DNA of 64,000 bases from Candidatus Edwardsbacteria bacterium RifOxyA12_full_54_48 (GTDB lineage Bacteria; Edwardsbacteria; AC1; EtOH8). The notes under the pieces were generated by a model. The model was not told where the DNA came from. It was given only the letters and a program-made list of their open reading frames with translations, and did not search any database. Positions within the stretch are counted from its first letter, which is position 1. Each line of letters starts with the position of its first letter. Positions 17,064 to 25,651 of this stretch are shown piece after piece. A program made the position numbers and the translations under genes. The stretch is from NCBI GenBank assembly GCA_001777915.1, contig MFFN01000002.1, forward strand, positions 253,674 through 317,673. The letters are read 5' to 3'.

Positions 17064-17592
17064 TTCCGTACTCCACAAAATCTTTCAGCTTACCCTTCAG
17101 CTTCTGGACCGCCTGAAAATAATTGGCCTTGACGCTTCCCAGGGACCGGTCGGTGATCCTGGCGATCTCATCGTGCTTGTATCCCTGGTAGTGATGCATC
17201 ACGAAAACCGATCTTTGCTTGTAAGGCAGTGCATCCACCGCCTCGGAAATCTTTCTTTGTAAAAGAACGTCACGGGACCTGCTGTCGGCTATCTCTCCGG
17301 TCACTTCAAAAGAAAGGGGCTGATTGAGGTTCTTCTTGCGCCAGGTGGAGCCGGTGTTGATGGCTATCCGGTAGAGCCAGGTTCTGATGTCGCTCTCCCC
17401 CCTGAACGATCCAATGCCCTTTAAGGCCTTGATGAACACCTCCTGGGTGAGGTCCTTGGCATCCTCGATGTTGCCGGTAAGACGGTAGCATAGCCGATAG
17501 ATGCCCTGCTGATGAGCCCGAATGATCTCATTGAAAGAGCTGGTATTTCCGGCTTTAACTTCTTGTATGGCATTCATTAAGGATTCAGGCAT
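17056..17592 (-). CDS. ECF-type RNA polymerase sigma factor
   Basis: 178 residues with sigma region 2 (YRLCYRLTGNIEDAKDLTQE then VFIKALKGIGSFRGESDIRT, WLYRIAINT) and region 4 (LPYKQRSVFVMHHYQGYKHD, EIARITDRSLGSVKANYFQA). These mark a RpoE-like extracytoplasmic-function sigma factor. It heads an operon with a putative anti-sigma factor and two Spy-like periplasmic proteins, so it probably answers an envelope signal. The next gene's start overlaps its stop. Confidence 0.95.
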   Translation of the reverse strand: MPESLMNAIQEVKAGNTSSFNEIIRAHQQGIYRLCYRLTGNIEDAKDLTQEVFIKALKGIGSFRGESDIRTWLYRIAINTGSTWRKKNLNQPLSFEVTGEIADSRSRDVLLQRKISEAVDALPYKQRSVFVMHHYQGYKHDEIARITDRSLGSVKANYFQAVQKLKGKLKDFVEYGNE

Positions 17593-17646
17593 GGTTGATA
17601 TTCAATAGATTAGACTTGTGCTTATACGGTATGGTTTAAAACAAAA

Positions 17647-17668
17647 AAGCCCCGCCTTGGCGGGGCTT
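17647..17668 (-). terminator. rho-independent terminator of the beta-barrel gene
   Basis: A GC-rich perfect stem (GCCCCGCC with GGCGGGGC) and tiny loop, flanked by A and T runs. On the minus strand it follows the outer-membrane protein stop and ends in a T-run. Confidence 0.93.
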
Positions 17669-17680
17669 AAACCTTTTGTT

Positions 17681-18256
17681 CTACTTGAGATCGTATTTGA
17701 TCCCGGCCTTGATGACGATGTTGCCGAATGACTCTTCATCCATTATCGACTCGTACTGGGCCAGGACGTTCAGGGCCATCTTCTCGTTCATCGGCATTTC
17801 GAAACCGGCGCCGAAGGAGATGCCTATCTCTGTGGAACTGACGGACTCGTCAACTTCGTAAGTCCCCAGCCATCCCATATCAATTGTGCCTTTAACGTTG
17901 GCTTTCAACATGTGGAAACCAAACTCACCCAACCCGTAGGGCTTCATCTTACCCTCGCCGAAATAATATTTGGCCCCGGCCTTGATCGGCATGTCGGTAA
18001 AGCTGGTCTCCAGGCCCAATATCTCCTCCTTGGCGCCCCACATCACATAACCGACTGTTCCGGTGATGGCCAGTTTTTCGTTCATCCCATATTGGAAGGT
18101 CGGGCAGATGCCGAAGCCCATGGATAGAAGATCACCCATATCGCCGGTGGGCATGAACAGACCCACATCGCCCCCGATGGACATTGCGCCCTTCTGGGCG
18201 AATGACAGGGAACCCAAGGCAACCAGGGCCACCAGAACCAGAGCCATTTTCTTCAT
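17681..18256 (-). CDS. outer-membrane beta-barrel protein
   Basis: 191 residues. A signal peptide (MKKMALVLVALVALGSLSFA) precedes alternating hydrophobic strands such as MSIGGDVGLFMPTGDMGDLL, AITGTVGYVMWG, MPIKAGAKYYFGEGKMKPYG and the C-terminal GNIVIKAGIKYDLK. This is the pattern of an OmpA/OmpW-like or OprF-like eight-stranded barrel. It has its own promoter (TTGACT, 17 bp, TATAAT-like TAATAT) and a strong terminator, so it is monocistronic. The ligand or role is not visible. Confidence 0.85.
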   Translation of the reverse strand: MKKMALVLVALVALGSLSFAQKGAMSIGGDVGLFMPTGDMGDLLSMGFGICPTFQYGMNEKLAITGTVGYVMWGAKEEILGLETSFTDMPIKAGAKYYFGEGKMKPYGLGEFGFHMLKANVKGTIDMGWLGTYEVDESVSSTEIGISFGAGFEMPMNEKMALNVLAQYESIMDEESFGNIVIKAGIKYDLK

Positions 18257-18315
18257 GACGGAACTCCTTAATGTTGTTTGGTTGTTATTGTTCGGTTGTT
18301 GATTTCAATGGCAAT

Positions 18316-18344
18316 ATATTATCGCAACCGGACTAAAAAGTCAA
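18316..18344 (-). promoter_or_regulatory. sigma-70 promoter of the beta-barrel gene
   Basis: On the minus strand TTGACT (-35) and TAATAT (-10) are 17 bp apart, about 60 bp upstream of the ATG at 18256. Confidence 0.8.
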
Positions 18345-18593
18345 GTATTATATATAGATTGAAATCAATCAATTTTTCCTCTCACCAGGTCACCAAGACA
18401 CTATGCGATTTCGTTTATTGGGTCGCTTCGCCTCGCCGGCCATATGTTTTGTCTTCCTATCTATGACGCACCCGCCACCTCATTGCGAAATGCCGGTTAA
18501 GCCCCAGGTCTGCTGCACCAGCCGGCCCGGGGTATCCGCCAGCGGTATTGATCTGTTCGTTTAATTTTCATGACGGCAACGGTAAAAATAAAA
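18345..18593. other. non-coding stretch upstream of the beta-barrel promoter
   Basis: I see no convincing gene in this part of the 370-bp gap between the beta-barrel gene and the small ribosomal-protein gene. It holds a solo repeat arm at 18381-18402 and a low-information stretch up to the terminator at 18594. Confidence 0.6.
18381..18402 (+). repeat. solo arm of the GxxExxY-bracketing repeat family
   Basis: CTCACCAGGTCACCAAGACA then CT resembles the left arm of cassette 1 (16603-16628). No GxxExxY gene or opposite arm is next to it. Confidence 0.65.
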
Positions 18594-18620
18594 ATGGCTA
18601 TTCCCAAAGGGAATAGCCAT
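18594..18620 (-). terminator. rho-independent terminator of the small ribosomal-protein gene
   Basis: A 12-bp perfect stem (ATGGCTATTCCC with its complement) and three-base loop. The minus strand continues into a T-rich run. Confidence 0.93.
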
Positions 18621-18626
18621 AAAGCT

Positions 18627-18722
18627 CTAACGCAATTTCTTCTTGTGCCGGTTGGCTCTCAGTCGTTTTTTGCGCTTATGGGTCGCTATCTTGTGTTTCT
18701 TCTTTTTCTTACCGCAAGGCAT
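18627..18722 (-). CDS. 31-residue AURKAIP1/COX24-domain ribosomal-type protein
   Basis: A tiny ORF, MPCGKKKKKHKIATHKRKKR followed by LRANRHKKKLR. It matches the short basic COX24/AURKAIP1 C-terminal motif (HKxxxHKRKKRLRxxRHKKK) known from mitochondrial mS38 and from small bacterial ribosome-associated proteins such as mycobacterial bS22. AGGAGG lies 12 bases upstream, a rather long spacing. A strong terminator follows the stop. It lies just downstream of the HU gene. The motif is recognised from memory; ribosome binding is inferred. Confidence 0.85.
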   Translation of the reverse strand: MPCGKKKKKHKIATHKRKKRLRANRHKKKLR

Positions 18723-18766
18723 TTAAATTGCAAACCTCCTTCTGATTTATCATATTTAATTATTTT

Positions 18767-19048
18767 TTACTTCTTGGAAACCTGGGCCTTCAGCTCGTTG
18801 GAAGGCTGGAATATGGGGACCAACCTGGCAGGTATCTGGACCGTCTCGGTGGGGCGCCTGGGATTGCGGGCCAGCCGGGGTTTGCGCTCCTTGACCTTGA
18901 AACGTCCGAATCCCCTGATCTCGATGTTCTTGCCCTCGCTCAATGTCAGGGTGATGACGTCCAGAAAGGAATCGACCACGATCTTGGCATCCCGCTGGGT
19001 AACCCCGGTTTTATCGCAAACCAACTTCACCAGATCAGCCTTAGTCAT
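18767..19048 (-). CDS. HU/IHF-family DNA-binding protein
   Basis: 93 residues. MTKADLVKLVCDKTGVTQRD is the dimerisation helix region and GFGRFKVKERKPRLARNPRR with VQIPARLVPIFQPSNELK is the DNA-binding arm of the HU/IHF family. It is a nucleoid-associated DNA-bending protein. The arm's RNPRRPTE differs slightly from the usual RNPQTGE. A Shine-Dalgarno AGGAGG lies before the ATG. It is followed by the small COX24-like gene. Confidence 0.94.
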   Translation of the reverse strand: MTKADLVKLVCDKTGVTQRDAKIVVDSFLDVITLTLSEGKNIEIRGFGRFKVKERKPRLARNPRRPTETVQIPARLVPIFQPSNELKAQVSKK

Positions 19049-19061
19049 TTGTGAACCCTCC

Positions 19062-19280
19062 TTAGTTACAACTGGAACAATTATGAGATGAACATCCGCC
19101 GCATCCTCCGGATTTTCCGGCCGAAACGAAACCCCTCTCGGTTTTGCAGCCGAAGGTGGAAAACATCTTTTCTGTCTGGGCGCTGCCGCAATCCGGGCAG
19201 GCGGGTCTGCTTTCCGAGAGGCGCATCAGCTGTTCAAATTTATGATTACACCTGCTGCATTCAAACTCAAAGATTGGCAT
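19062..19280 (-). CDS. FmdB-family zinc-ribbon protein
   Basis: 72 residues from ATG 19280 (MPIFEFECSRCNHKFEQLMR), the conserved start of FmdB putative regulatory proteins. Two CxxC knuckles (CSRC and CPDC) form a zinc ribbon. The tail CGGCSSHNCSSCN is Cys-rich and could hold further metal. A 12-residue upstream extension is possible but is not family-like. Role unknown. It is 13 bp upstream of the HU gene. Confidence 0.88.
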   Translation of the reverse strand: MPIFEFECSRCNHKFEQLMRLSESRPACPDCGSAQTEKMFSTFGCKTERGFVSAGKSGGCGGCSSHNCSSCN

Positions 19281-19324
19281 AGCATTATGATACAATTTCG
19301 GAGCGGTGTTTGTCAATAGGAATT

Positions 19325-20341
19325 TTAAAATATTTTTTGCAGGAAAATAGCCAGCTCCTGGTCGCTGATCTCGAAGGGCATCTTATCGTGCCGGATCTGC
19401 AGCAATTCCCCCGCCAGGGGAAGTCCGCGGCTGCGGGGCCGGGCGGTGATCAGGCTGGGCACCTTGAGCATATAGGCTATGGAAAAGACGTCGTTCTTGG
19501 AGCCGATAAAGCCCCGGGCCTGCGACAGGGCCTCGGCCGTTTCGGCCGATGATGGCGAGTTCATCACCGTCTGCCCTTTCAGGACCTGCTGGGGCATTTT
19601 ACCATCGGGGTTTATCACGATCAGTTTGAGCAGGGGATCTTTAGCCAGGGTCCTTAAAATCTTTTCAAAGTTGCTCCTCCTCCAATGGCTTCCGTCCAGG
19701 GCCAGCACCGCCTGGCCTTTTTTCAGGCCCTCCTCCTTGAGCCTTTCCCGGAACTCCCTTTTACCCTCCAGCCCCACCAGCTTGGGCCAGGCTGGATGAT
19801 GCCCCGACACCTGGGCCCCCAAGGGTTTTATTATGTCCAGACTGCGGACCACCTCGTCAGCCGAAAGGGTCCCGGCTTTGATGATGAAATTTTTAAGGGG
19901 ATAATCCCGTCCGGTCTCCTGGCCGCACCGCACCGTTATCCCGGAGCGGAAGAAAAGGTATGACAACTGCTCACTGGGGCGGTAGTTCAGGTCCAGCAGC
20001 AGGTCGAACCGGCGCTGGCGGAATATCTTCTTCAGCCGGCGGAATTCCCTGGAGGCCAGGCCGTCGATCAGCCGGGGGCGGAAATCTATCACCTCGTCCA
20101 CCTCGTTGTCAAAATGCCACAGCCCGCGCTTGTCCTCGTCGATCAGCAGAGCGATCAGACTGTCCCGGTAATGCTTGCGCAGGGCCCGGATGGCCGGAAC
20201 GGCGCACAGCAGTTCGCCGTCGTCCTGGGCCGGAAAGCACAGGATCCTGCCGGGCTTTTTAAGAACCCCGGTGAAATCCACCGGCTTTTGGCGGCCGTAG
20301 CGCCGGGACAGGCTTATGGCCAGGGCGGTGAACAGAGTCAA
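19325..20341 (-). CDS. glycosyltransferase family 9 (heptosyltransferase-like)
   Basis: 338 residues. ILCFPAQDDGELLCAVPAIR near residue 33 is the N-terminal motif of GT9 ADP-heptose:LPS heptosyltransferases. The C-terminal half has LALDGSHWRRSNFEKILRTL and ARGFIGSKNDVFSIAYMLKV in the nucleotide-sugar binding positions, in place of the canonical G-x-x-GxxK and N-D-S-G motifs. It probably transfers a sugar to a cell-surface glycan at the inner membrane. Donor specificity cannot be told. It starts two bases after the lon stop. Confidence 0.8.
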   Translation of the reverse strand: MTLFTALAISLSRRYGRQKPVDFTGVLKKPGRILCFPAQDDGELLCAVPAIRALRKHYRDSLIALLIDEDKRGLWHFDNEVDEVIDFRPRLIDGLASREFRRLKKIFRQRRFDLLLDLNYRPSEQLSYLFFRSGITVRCGQETGRDYPLKNFIIKAGTLSADEVVRSLDIIKPLGAQVSGHHPAWPKLVGLEGKREFRERLKEEGLKKGQAVLALDGSHWRRSNFEKILRTLAKDPLLKLIVINPDGKMPQQVLKGQTVMNSPSSAETAEALSQARGFIGSKNDVFSIAYMLKVPSLITARPRSRGLPLAGELLQIRHDKMPFEISDQELAIFLQKIF

Positions 20342-20342
20342 T

Positions 20343-22691
20343 TCATCTGCCTTTCCGGATCTTCGGCCCGAAGGCTATTTGGGCCACGCTTTCGATGTTA
20401 CTGACAAAATGGAATTTCAGATTCTTCCGCACATGATCCGGCACCTCCTCCAGGTCCTTCCGGTTCTGCTCCGGCATGATGATCTCCCTGATGCCGGCTC
20501 TTTTGGCGGCGATCACCTTCTCCTTGATGCCGCCCACCGGCATCACCTTTCCTCTCAGGGTGATCTCGCCGGTCATGGCCAGGTTGGCCTTCACCGGCCG
20601 GTCGGTCAGCAGGGAGATCAGGGCGGTGGCCATGGTCACCCCGGCCGAGGGCCCGTCCTTGGGGATGGCTCCGGACGGCACGTGGATGTGGATATCGAAT
20701 TTTTCAAAAAAACGGGGATCTATCTTATAGATCTTGGATTTGGACCGAATGTAGGACAGGGCGGCTTGGGCGGATTCCTTCATCACCTCACCCAGGGAGC
20801 CGGTCAGGCTGAGGCCCTTCTTGCCAAGCATCTTGGTGGCTTCGATAAAAAGTATCTCCCCTCCCACCGGGGTCCAGGCCAGCCCGGTGGCCATGCCCAC
20901 CTCCCCGGTCCGCTCGGCCACCTCGGGGAACACCTTCTGGGGTCCCAGATATTTGTGCAGGCTCTGGGGGGTGACGGTCTTTTTGGTTTTATCTCCGGAG
21001 GCCACGTCTTTGGCCACTTTGCGGCAGATGGTGGCGATCTCCCGCTCCAGGTTTCTGACCCCGGCCTCGCGGGTGTACTGGGAGATTATCTGGCTGATGG
21101 ATTGATCGCTGAATTTGATGTGACCCTCGGTCAGGCCGTTCTCCTTGATCTGCCTGGGAACCAGATATTTCAGGGCGATGTGCAGTTTCTCCTCCTCGAT
21201 GTAGCCCGGCAATTCCAGCACCTCCATCCGGTCCTTGAGAGCCGAGGGTATGGGATCCATCACATTGGCGGTGGTGATGAACATCACCTTGGAAAGATCG
21301 AACGGCACATCCAGGTAATGGTCGGCAAAGGAGAAATTCTGTTCGGGGTCCAGCACCTCCAACAGGGCGGCTGACGGGTCGCCCCGGAAATCCAACCCTA
21401 TCTTGTCCACCTCGTCCAGCATGAACACCGGATTGTTGGTCTCGGTGTGCTTCAGCCCCTGGATTATGCGGCCCGGCATCGAGCCGATATAGGTGCGGCG
21501 GAAGCCCCGGATCTCGGCCTCGTCCCGGATCCCCCCCAGCGAGATGCGGTAGAATTTGCGGCCCAGGGCCCGGGCGATGGATCGGCCCAAGGAGGTCTTG
21601 CCCACCCCCGGAGGGCCCACGAAGCACAGGATGGGGCCCTTGGCGTCCCCCTTTAGCTTGCGGACCGCCAGATATTCGATGATCCGGTCCTTGACCTTCT
21701 CCAGGTCGTAATGATCCTCGTCCAGTATCTTACGGGCGGCCGCCACGTCCAGGCTGTCGGTGGTGGAGACGCTCCAGGGAAGCTTCACCAGCCAGTCGAT
21801 ATAGGTGCGGGACACGGTGTACTCGGCGGCGTGTGGTGGCATCCGGGCCAGCCGGTCCAGCTCCTCCTGGGCCGCCTTCAGGGCCTCGGGGCTTAAGTTC
21901 GCCTTCTCCACTTTCTTGCGCAGATTTCCCACCTCCAGCGAATGCTCGTCGCCCTCGCCCAGTTCCCGCTGAATGGCCTTCATCTGCTCCCGCAAAAAAT
22001 AATCGCGCTGGTCCTTGTCCATCTCGGTCTTGACCTGGTTCCGGATCTTGTCCCCCAGTTCCAGGATGGAGAGCTCCTTGGACAGCAGCGGGATCAGCTT
22101 CTGCAGCCGATCCTTGGGATCGATGGTCTCCAGTATCTGCTGGCGCTCGGCGATGGTCAGGTTGAGGTTGGAGGCGATCAGGTCGGCCATCTTGCCGCTG
22201 TCCTCGATGTTCAGGGAGACCGCCTGCAGTTCGTCCGGCAGGTAGGGCGCCAGGGAGATGATCTTCTGGAACAGGGACACCACGTTCCGCATCAGGGCCT
22301 CGGCCTCGATGCTCTTGCGGCCCTTCTCCTTGAGCACCTCCACCTTGGCCATGAGGTAGGGCTCACTCTGGACGAATTTGGTTATCTTGATCCGGTTAAG
22401 CCCCTGCACCAGTATCCGGATGCTGCCATCCGGGAACCGGAGCATCTTGATTATCAGGGCCGCGGTGCCGACCGGGTAGATCTCGTCCTCCTTGGGCTCG
22501 TCGGTATCCTGCCTCAGCTGGGTGCACAGGCCGATGATCTTGTTTCCCAGCAGGGCCTCGTCGGTGAGCTTGATCATCTTCTCGTTGGAGATGACCAGTG
22601 GGACTATCAGATAGGGAAAGATCACCTGCCCCTTGAGCGGCAGGATGGGAAGCTCTCCCGGTATTTTTATTTCTTTGGATTCTTCGGGCAT
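20343..22691 (-). CDS. lon: ATP-dependent protease Lon
   Basis: 782 residues, a normal length. The N-terminal substrate-binding domain begins ELPILPLKGQVIFPYLIVPL, the AAA+ Walker A is GPPGVGKTS near residue 360, and the C-terminal protease domain has the Ser in PKDGPSAGVT near 680 and the Lys in GGIKEKVIAAKRAG near 722. It degrades misfolded and regulatory proteins in the cytosol. Its neighbours hsp20, a ferritin-like protein and an XRE regulator suggest a stress-related gene group. No CIRCE element is seen. Confidence 0.97.
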   Translation of the reverse strand: MPEESKEIKIPGELPILPLKGQVIFPYLIVPLVISNEKMIKLTDEALLGNKIIGLCTQLRQDTDEPKEDEIYPVGTAALIIKMLRFPDGSIRILVQGLNRIKITKFVQSEPYLMAKVEVLKEKGRKSIEAEALMRNVVSLFQKIISLAPYLPDELQAVSLNIEDSGKMADLIASNLNLTIAERQQILETIDPKDRLQKLIPLLSKELSILELGDKIRNQVKTEMDKDQRDYFLREQMKAIQRELGEGDEHSLEVGNLRKKVEKANLSPEALKAAQEELDRLARMPPHAAEYTVSRTYIDWLVKLPWSVSTTDSLDVAAARKILDEDHYDLEKVKDRIIEYLAVRKLKGDAKGPILCFVGPPGVGKTSLGRSIARALGRKFYRISLGGIRDEAEIRGFRRTYIGSMPGRIIQGLKHTETNNPVFMLDEVDKIGLDFRGDPSAALLEVLDPEQNFSFADHYLDVPFDLSKVMFITTANVMDPIPSALKDRMEVLELPGYIEEEKLHIALKYLVPRQIKENGLTEGHIKFSDQSISQIISQYTREAGVRNLEREIATICRKVAKDVASGDKTKKTVTPQSLHKYLGPQKVFPEVAERTGEVGMATGLAWTPVGGEILFIEATKMLGKKGLSLTGSLGEVMKESAQAALSYIRSKSKIYKIDPRFFEKFDIHIHVPSGAIPKDGPSAGVTMATALISLLTDRPVKANLAMTGEITLRGKVMPVGGIKEKVIAAKRAGIREIIMPEQNRKDLEEVPDHVRKNLKFHFVSNIESVAQIAFGPKIRKGR

Positions 22692-22767
22692 TCAATACCT
22701 ATTCAATGGTTGGGTTGTGGTTTGGGATCCTTCCCCTGACGAATGGCGGACGATCGTCCCCCGGGGC

Positions 22768-23202
22768 TCATTCAATCGTTATCTCCACGGTCCTGGCTTT
22801 TTCCTTGGAGATCCTGATATCCAGCATCCCGTCCTTGTAGACCGAGCTCTTGACCTTGTCGCTGACCGTCTCCGGCAGGTGAATTATCTTCTCGAACCAG
22901 CCTTGGGTTATCTCTATCTTGTGGTAGAAGCGTTTCTGGTCCTGCCCGGCATTGTCCATCCGGGAGCCCCTGATGGCTATCGCCCCGGGGACGAAGGTGA
23001 TATTGATGTCATCCTTGGAGATGCCGGCCAGATCCAGCTTGATGACCAGTTCCTGGTCGGTCTCGTATACATCGCAGTTGGGATGCCACAGGGTCTCCTC
23101 CTCCACCAGATAAAAGGGCTGGGTCTGGTCGGTCATGTCGTTCAGCAGCCCGCTCAGGTCCCGGCGGTACACCCGCATTACTTTTACCGGTTGATTTGGC
23201 AT
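22768..23202 (-). CDS. Hsp20/alpha-crystallin small heat-shock protein
   Basis: 144 residues. The alpha-crystallin domain spans about residues 40-140 with the C-terminal signature YKDGMLDIRISKEKA, and the final VEITIE gives an IxI motif. It is an ATP-independent chaperone that holds unfolding proteins, likely upstream of Lon in a quality-control pair. AGGAGAG lies just before the ATG. It is 76 bp upstream of lon on the same strand. Confidence 0.93.
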   Translation of the reverse strand: MPNQPVKVMRVYRRDLSGLLNDMTDQTQPFYLVEEETLWHPNCDVYETDQELVIKLDLAGISKDDINITFVPGAIAIRGSRMDNAGQDQKRFYHKIEITQGWFEKIIHLPETVSDKVKSSVYKDGMLDIRISKEKARTVEITIE

Positions 23203-23224
23203 AATTCTCTCCTTCCTCGATTCC

Positions 23225-23746
23225 TTAGGGAATGAAAAGCTTGAAATAATCCCGGTCGGTTGCGGAGATCTGGCCTATCTTGTTGCGGACATCCTCCGCC
23301 AGGCCCAGCTTTTCCGCCTGCCGGGCCAGCATCAGGATGTGGCGCCTGGTATTGGTGTTCAGATGGTCCATCTGCTGGATCCTGGCATCGTTGACGCCCT
23401 GCAGTATGCTGTCGAAGGCCTGGTTGATCTCGCTGCTCTCCAGCTCCGCCAACAGCAGAAATATCCCATCCAGCCCTTTTTCGCGTTTCAGCCGGGCGAA
23501 GGTCTGGGCCATCTTTTGTCCGATCCTTTCCGGAAGGAGATCCGGGATGTCGAAATTGACATCCTTGATCGCCGGGATCCGGCTGATGTTTTCCAGGGCC
23601 CTGGCATGCGACAGCTCCTCATCGGACATGTCGGCAAAGAATTGCCGGAGTTCCAGGTCCTCAAAGCTTATGGAACACCACAGGTATACCTCGGACATCT
23701 TCAGTTCCAAGGTTTTAAATTTTTCCAGGGCCTCGGCCAGTATCAT
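23225..23746 (-). CDS. ferritin-like / rubrerythrin-related four-helix protein
   Basis: 173 residues of helix. An Glu in TLELKMSEVYLW and an ExxH motif in SDEELSHARAL resemble one half of a ferritin-like diiron site. The second helix pair (AELESSEINQAFD) lacks the expected ExxH histidine, so the metal site may be incomplete or altered. It could be an iron- or oxygen-stress protein. It is 22 bp upstream of hsp20. Subfamily not certain. Confidence 0.7.
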   Translation of the reverse strand: MILAEALEKFKTLELKMSEVYLWCSISFEDLELRQFFADMSDEELSHARALENISRIPAIKDVNFDIPDLLPERIGQKMAQTFARLKREKGLDGIFLLLAELESSEINQAFDSILQGVNDARIQQMDHLNTNTRRHILMLARQAEKLGLAEDVRNKIGQISATDRDYFKLFIP

Positions 23747-23789
23747 TTTTCACCACTTAAAAATTTACCGTCTGCCGCCCGGGGGCCGC

Positions 23790-24155
23790 CTAAACTTTGG
23801 GGCCGACCGTGATCTTGATGATGCGGCGCAGCTGCTTCAATTTTATATTGTCCGCCTTGTTCAGATCCCGCATTATTATGGAGATGATCCTTTCGCGGTC
23901 GCTGATCTTGGCCGGCACCCCTTTTTTATTGGCTTCAACTTCCGAATTTGCCGGAAAGAGGTCGCGAACCGTGACATTCAGGGCGGAGGCCACCTTCTCC
24001 AGGGTCTTGATGGTGGGATTCACCCGGGCCTGTTCGATAAAGCCGATATAGCGGTAATCGAACCCAGCCTTCTCCCCCAGCTTCTGCTGGGAGATGCCCT
24101 TGGCCTTGCGGATCCGGCGGGCATTGGCCCCTATCAATTTAATGAGAGCGTCCAT
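23790..24155 (-). CDS. XRE-family transcriptional regulator
   Basis: 121 residues. An N-terminal helix-turn-helix (IRKAKGISQQKLGEKAGFDY, RYIGFIEQARVNPTIKTLEK) covers about residues 10-65. A short C-terminal basic region follows (SDRERIISIIMRDLNKADNI), which may form an oligomerisation helix. The binding site is not seen. It lies 44 bp from the ferritin-like gene and just downstream of the oxidoreductase genes, so it could control either set. Confidence 0.88.
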   Translation of the reverse strand: MDALIKLIGANARRIRKAKGISQQKLGEKAGFDYRYIGFIEQARVNPTIKTLEKVASALNVTVRDLFPANSEVEANKKGVPAKISDRERIISIIMRDLNKADNIKLKQLRRIIKITVGPKV

Positions 24156-24188
24156 TTTTTTCTCCTTTAAAATTCAAACCGGTTAAAA

Positions 24189-25325
24189 TTACTTCATTGC
24201 CTCCTGGCGGGAAAACTCGCGTTCCAGGGCGAATTCGGCGATGGGCGGCTCTTTTGCCCCGCTCTTTATGAAGTCGGCCGCCTTTCGCCCGATGGCCGGA
24301 CCCAGCATGAAGCCATGCCCGCACATTCCGGCGATGACATAGAAGCCATCCAGGGGCGAGCGGTCCAGGATGGGGTTGCCGTCAGGGGTGTTCTCATAGC
24401 TTCCCGACCATTGGCGGATGACCTTGACCGGGCCCAGGGCGGGAATCAGCTTGAGCATCCTTTTGGGCATCTCCGACAAAAATTCATAGCTGGAATCGGT
24501 GGAATGTCCCGGAACGTTGGGAACCGGCGAGTAGCAGCCGATGAACTGCCCGTTGTGCCGGAACTGCTGGAAATAGCCGCCATCGGCCCGGTAATCCACC
24601 AGCATGGGGATGTTCAGATATTCCACCCCTTCGGTTATCAGGGCCTCATGCCGCTCCGGCTCCACCGGCACATCTATTCCGGCCATTTGACCGATCTCCC
24701 TGGACCAGGGCCCGGCGGCGTTGATGACGATATCGGCATGGTATTCGGTCCCCTGGGCGGTTTTGACCCCCTTGACCCGGCCTCCGCCCTGCATTATGGC
24801 GGTCACCTCGGTGAAAGTGTTTACCAGCCCGCCGCATGATCTGATCTTTTCAGCGTAGCCATTGACCACCGCAAAGGGGTAGGCCTGTCCGTCGGACGGG
24901 CAGTAGGAGCCGCCCAGCAGGCCGTCGATGTTCAGTCCCGGGGCAACCTGCCCGGCCTGGTAGGCATCCACCCAGCGGACATCCTTCAGGCCGAAACTCT
25001 GTTGAACGGCGATATTAGCCAGAAAAGCTTCTTTCTTCTCCGGGCTGTGGGCCAGGAACAGATACCCGCCGGGATGCCAATGGACATCCATCCCCAGTTC
25101 CTCTTTCATGCTGCTGAAATGTCTTACGCTCTCCTGCATCAGCTTGATGGACCCCTGGGAGGTGAACTGCTGGCGGATGCCGCCTATGCAGCGTCCGGTG
25201 GATCCGGCGCACAGGAAGCCCTTCTCGATCAGCCGGACCCCATATCCTGCCCGGGCCAGGTAGTACCCGGTGGCCGCTCCGACGATACCGCCACCGATGA
25301 TTATGATGTCGGCGCTCTTGGGCAT
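24189..25325 (-). CDS. FAD-dependent oxidoreductase, DAAO/sarcosine-oxidase-beta type
   Basis: 378 residues from ATG 25325. The N-terminal Rossmann motif ADIIIIGGGIVGAATGYYLA and the start of an Arg-rich substrate loop (STGRCIGGIRQQFT) are typical of DadA/SoxB/HcnC/OoxB-type subunits. It would oxidise an amino acid or imino acid and pass electrons to the iron-sulfur partners. The BFD-like small subunit ends two bases upstream. The matching FAD alpha-type subunit and ferredoxins lie 8-10 kb away at 32.9-35.7 kb, suggesting one split operon. Substrate unknown. Confidence 0.87.
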   Translation of the reverse strand: MPKSADIIIIGGGIVGAATGYYLARAGYGVRLIEKGFLCAGSTGRCIGGIRQQFTSQGSIKLMQESVRHFSSMKEELGMDVHWHPGGYLFLAHSPEKKEAFLANIAVQQSFGLKDVRWVDAYQAGQVAPGLNIDGLLGGSYCPSDGQAYPFAVVNGYAEKIRSCGGLVNTFTEVTAIMQGGGRVKGVKTAQGTEYHADIVINAAGPWSREIGQMAGIDVPVEPERHEALITEGVEYLNIPMLVDYRADGGYFQQFRHNGQFIGCYSPVPNVPGHSTDSSYEFLSEMPKRMLKLIPALGPVKVIRQWSGSYENTPDGNPILDRSPLDGFYVIAGMCGHGFMLGPAIGRKAADFIKSGAKEPPIAEFALEREFSRQEAMK

Positions 25326-25327
25326 TT

Positions 25328-25597
25328 TTATGAATCCGCCAGAATTTTCAGCGAGATGGGCTGCAGCGGCGAGCGCTGGGTAACGGCCTTTTGATCCTCC
25401 GGGGTCTGCCCCAGCTGGCGGGCCAGGATCTGATTTACCAGCCGGCGGCAGGTCCGCCCCTGGCAATGGCCCATGCCGGCCCTGGTCAGCCGTTTGACCT
25501 CGTCGGCTGTGGTCGCGCCTTTTTCAATCGCTTCCATGACCTGGGACTCGGTGATATCCTCGCAGCGGCAGATTATTTTGTCGTTGTTGTCCACCAT
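25328..25597 (-). CDS. BFD-like [2Fe-2S] protein, oxidoreductase small subunit
   Basis: 89 residues. CRCEDITESQVMEAIEKGAT and GMGHCQGRTCRR carry the four cysteines of a BFD-type [2Fe-2S] domain (CxC, then CxxxxC). Such domains are the small subunit of multi-subunit octopine/nopaline, D-hydroxyproline or L-proline dehydrogenases. The gene ends two bases before the DAAO-type subunit. It follows the last gene of membrane cassette copy B by 54 bp. Confidence 0.9.
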   Translation of the reverse strand: MVDNNDKIICRCEDITESQVMEAIEKGATTADEVKRLTRAGMGHCQGRTCRRLVNQILARQLGQTPEDQKAVTQRSPLQPISLKILADS

Positions 25598-25651
25598 AAC
25601 AGCGATCTCAACCTCTTTAACTTAGGAATCTTAAACCCGCTCAGGCAAGTT

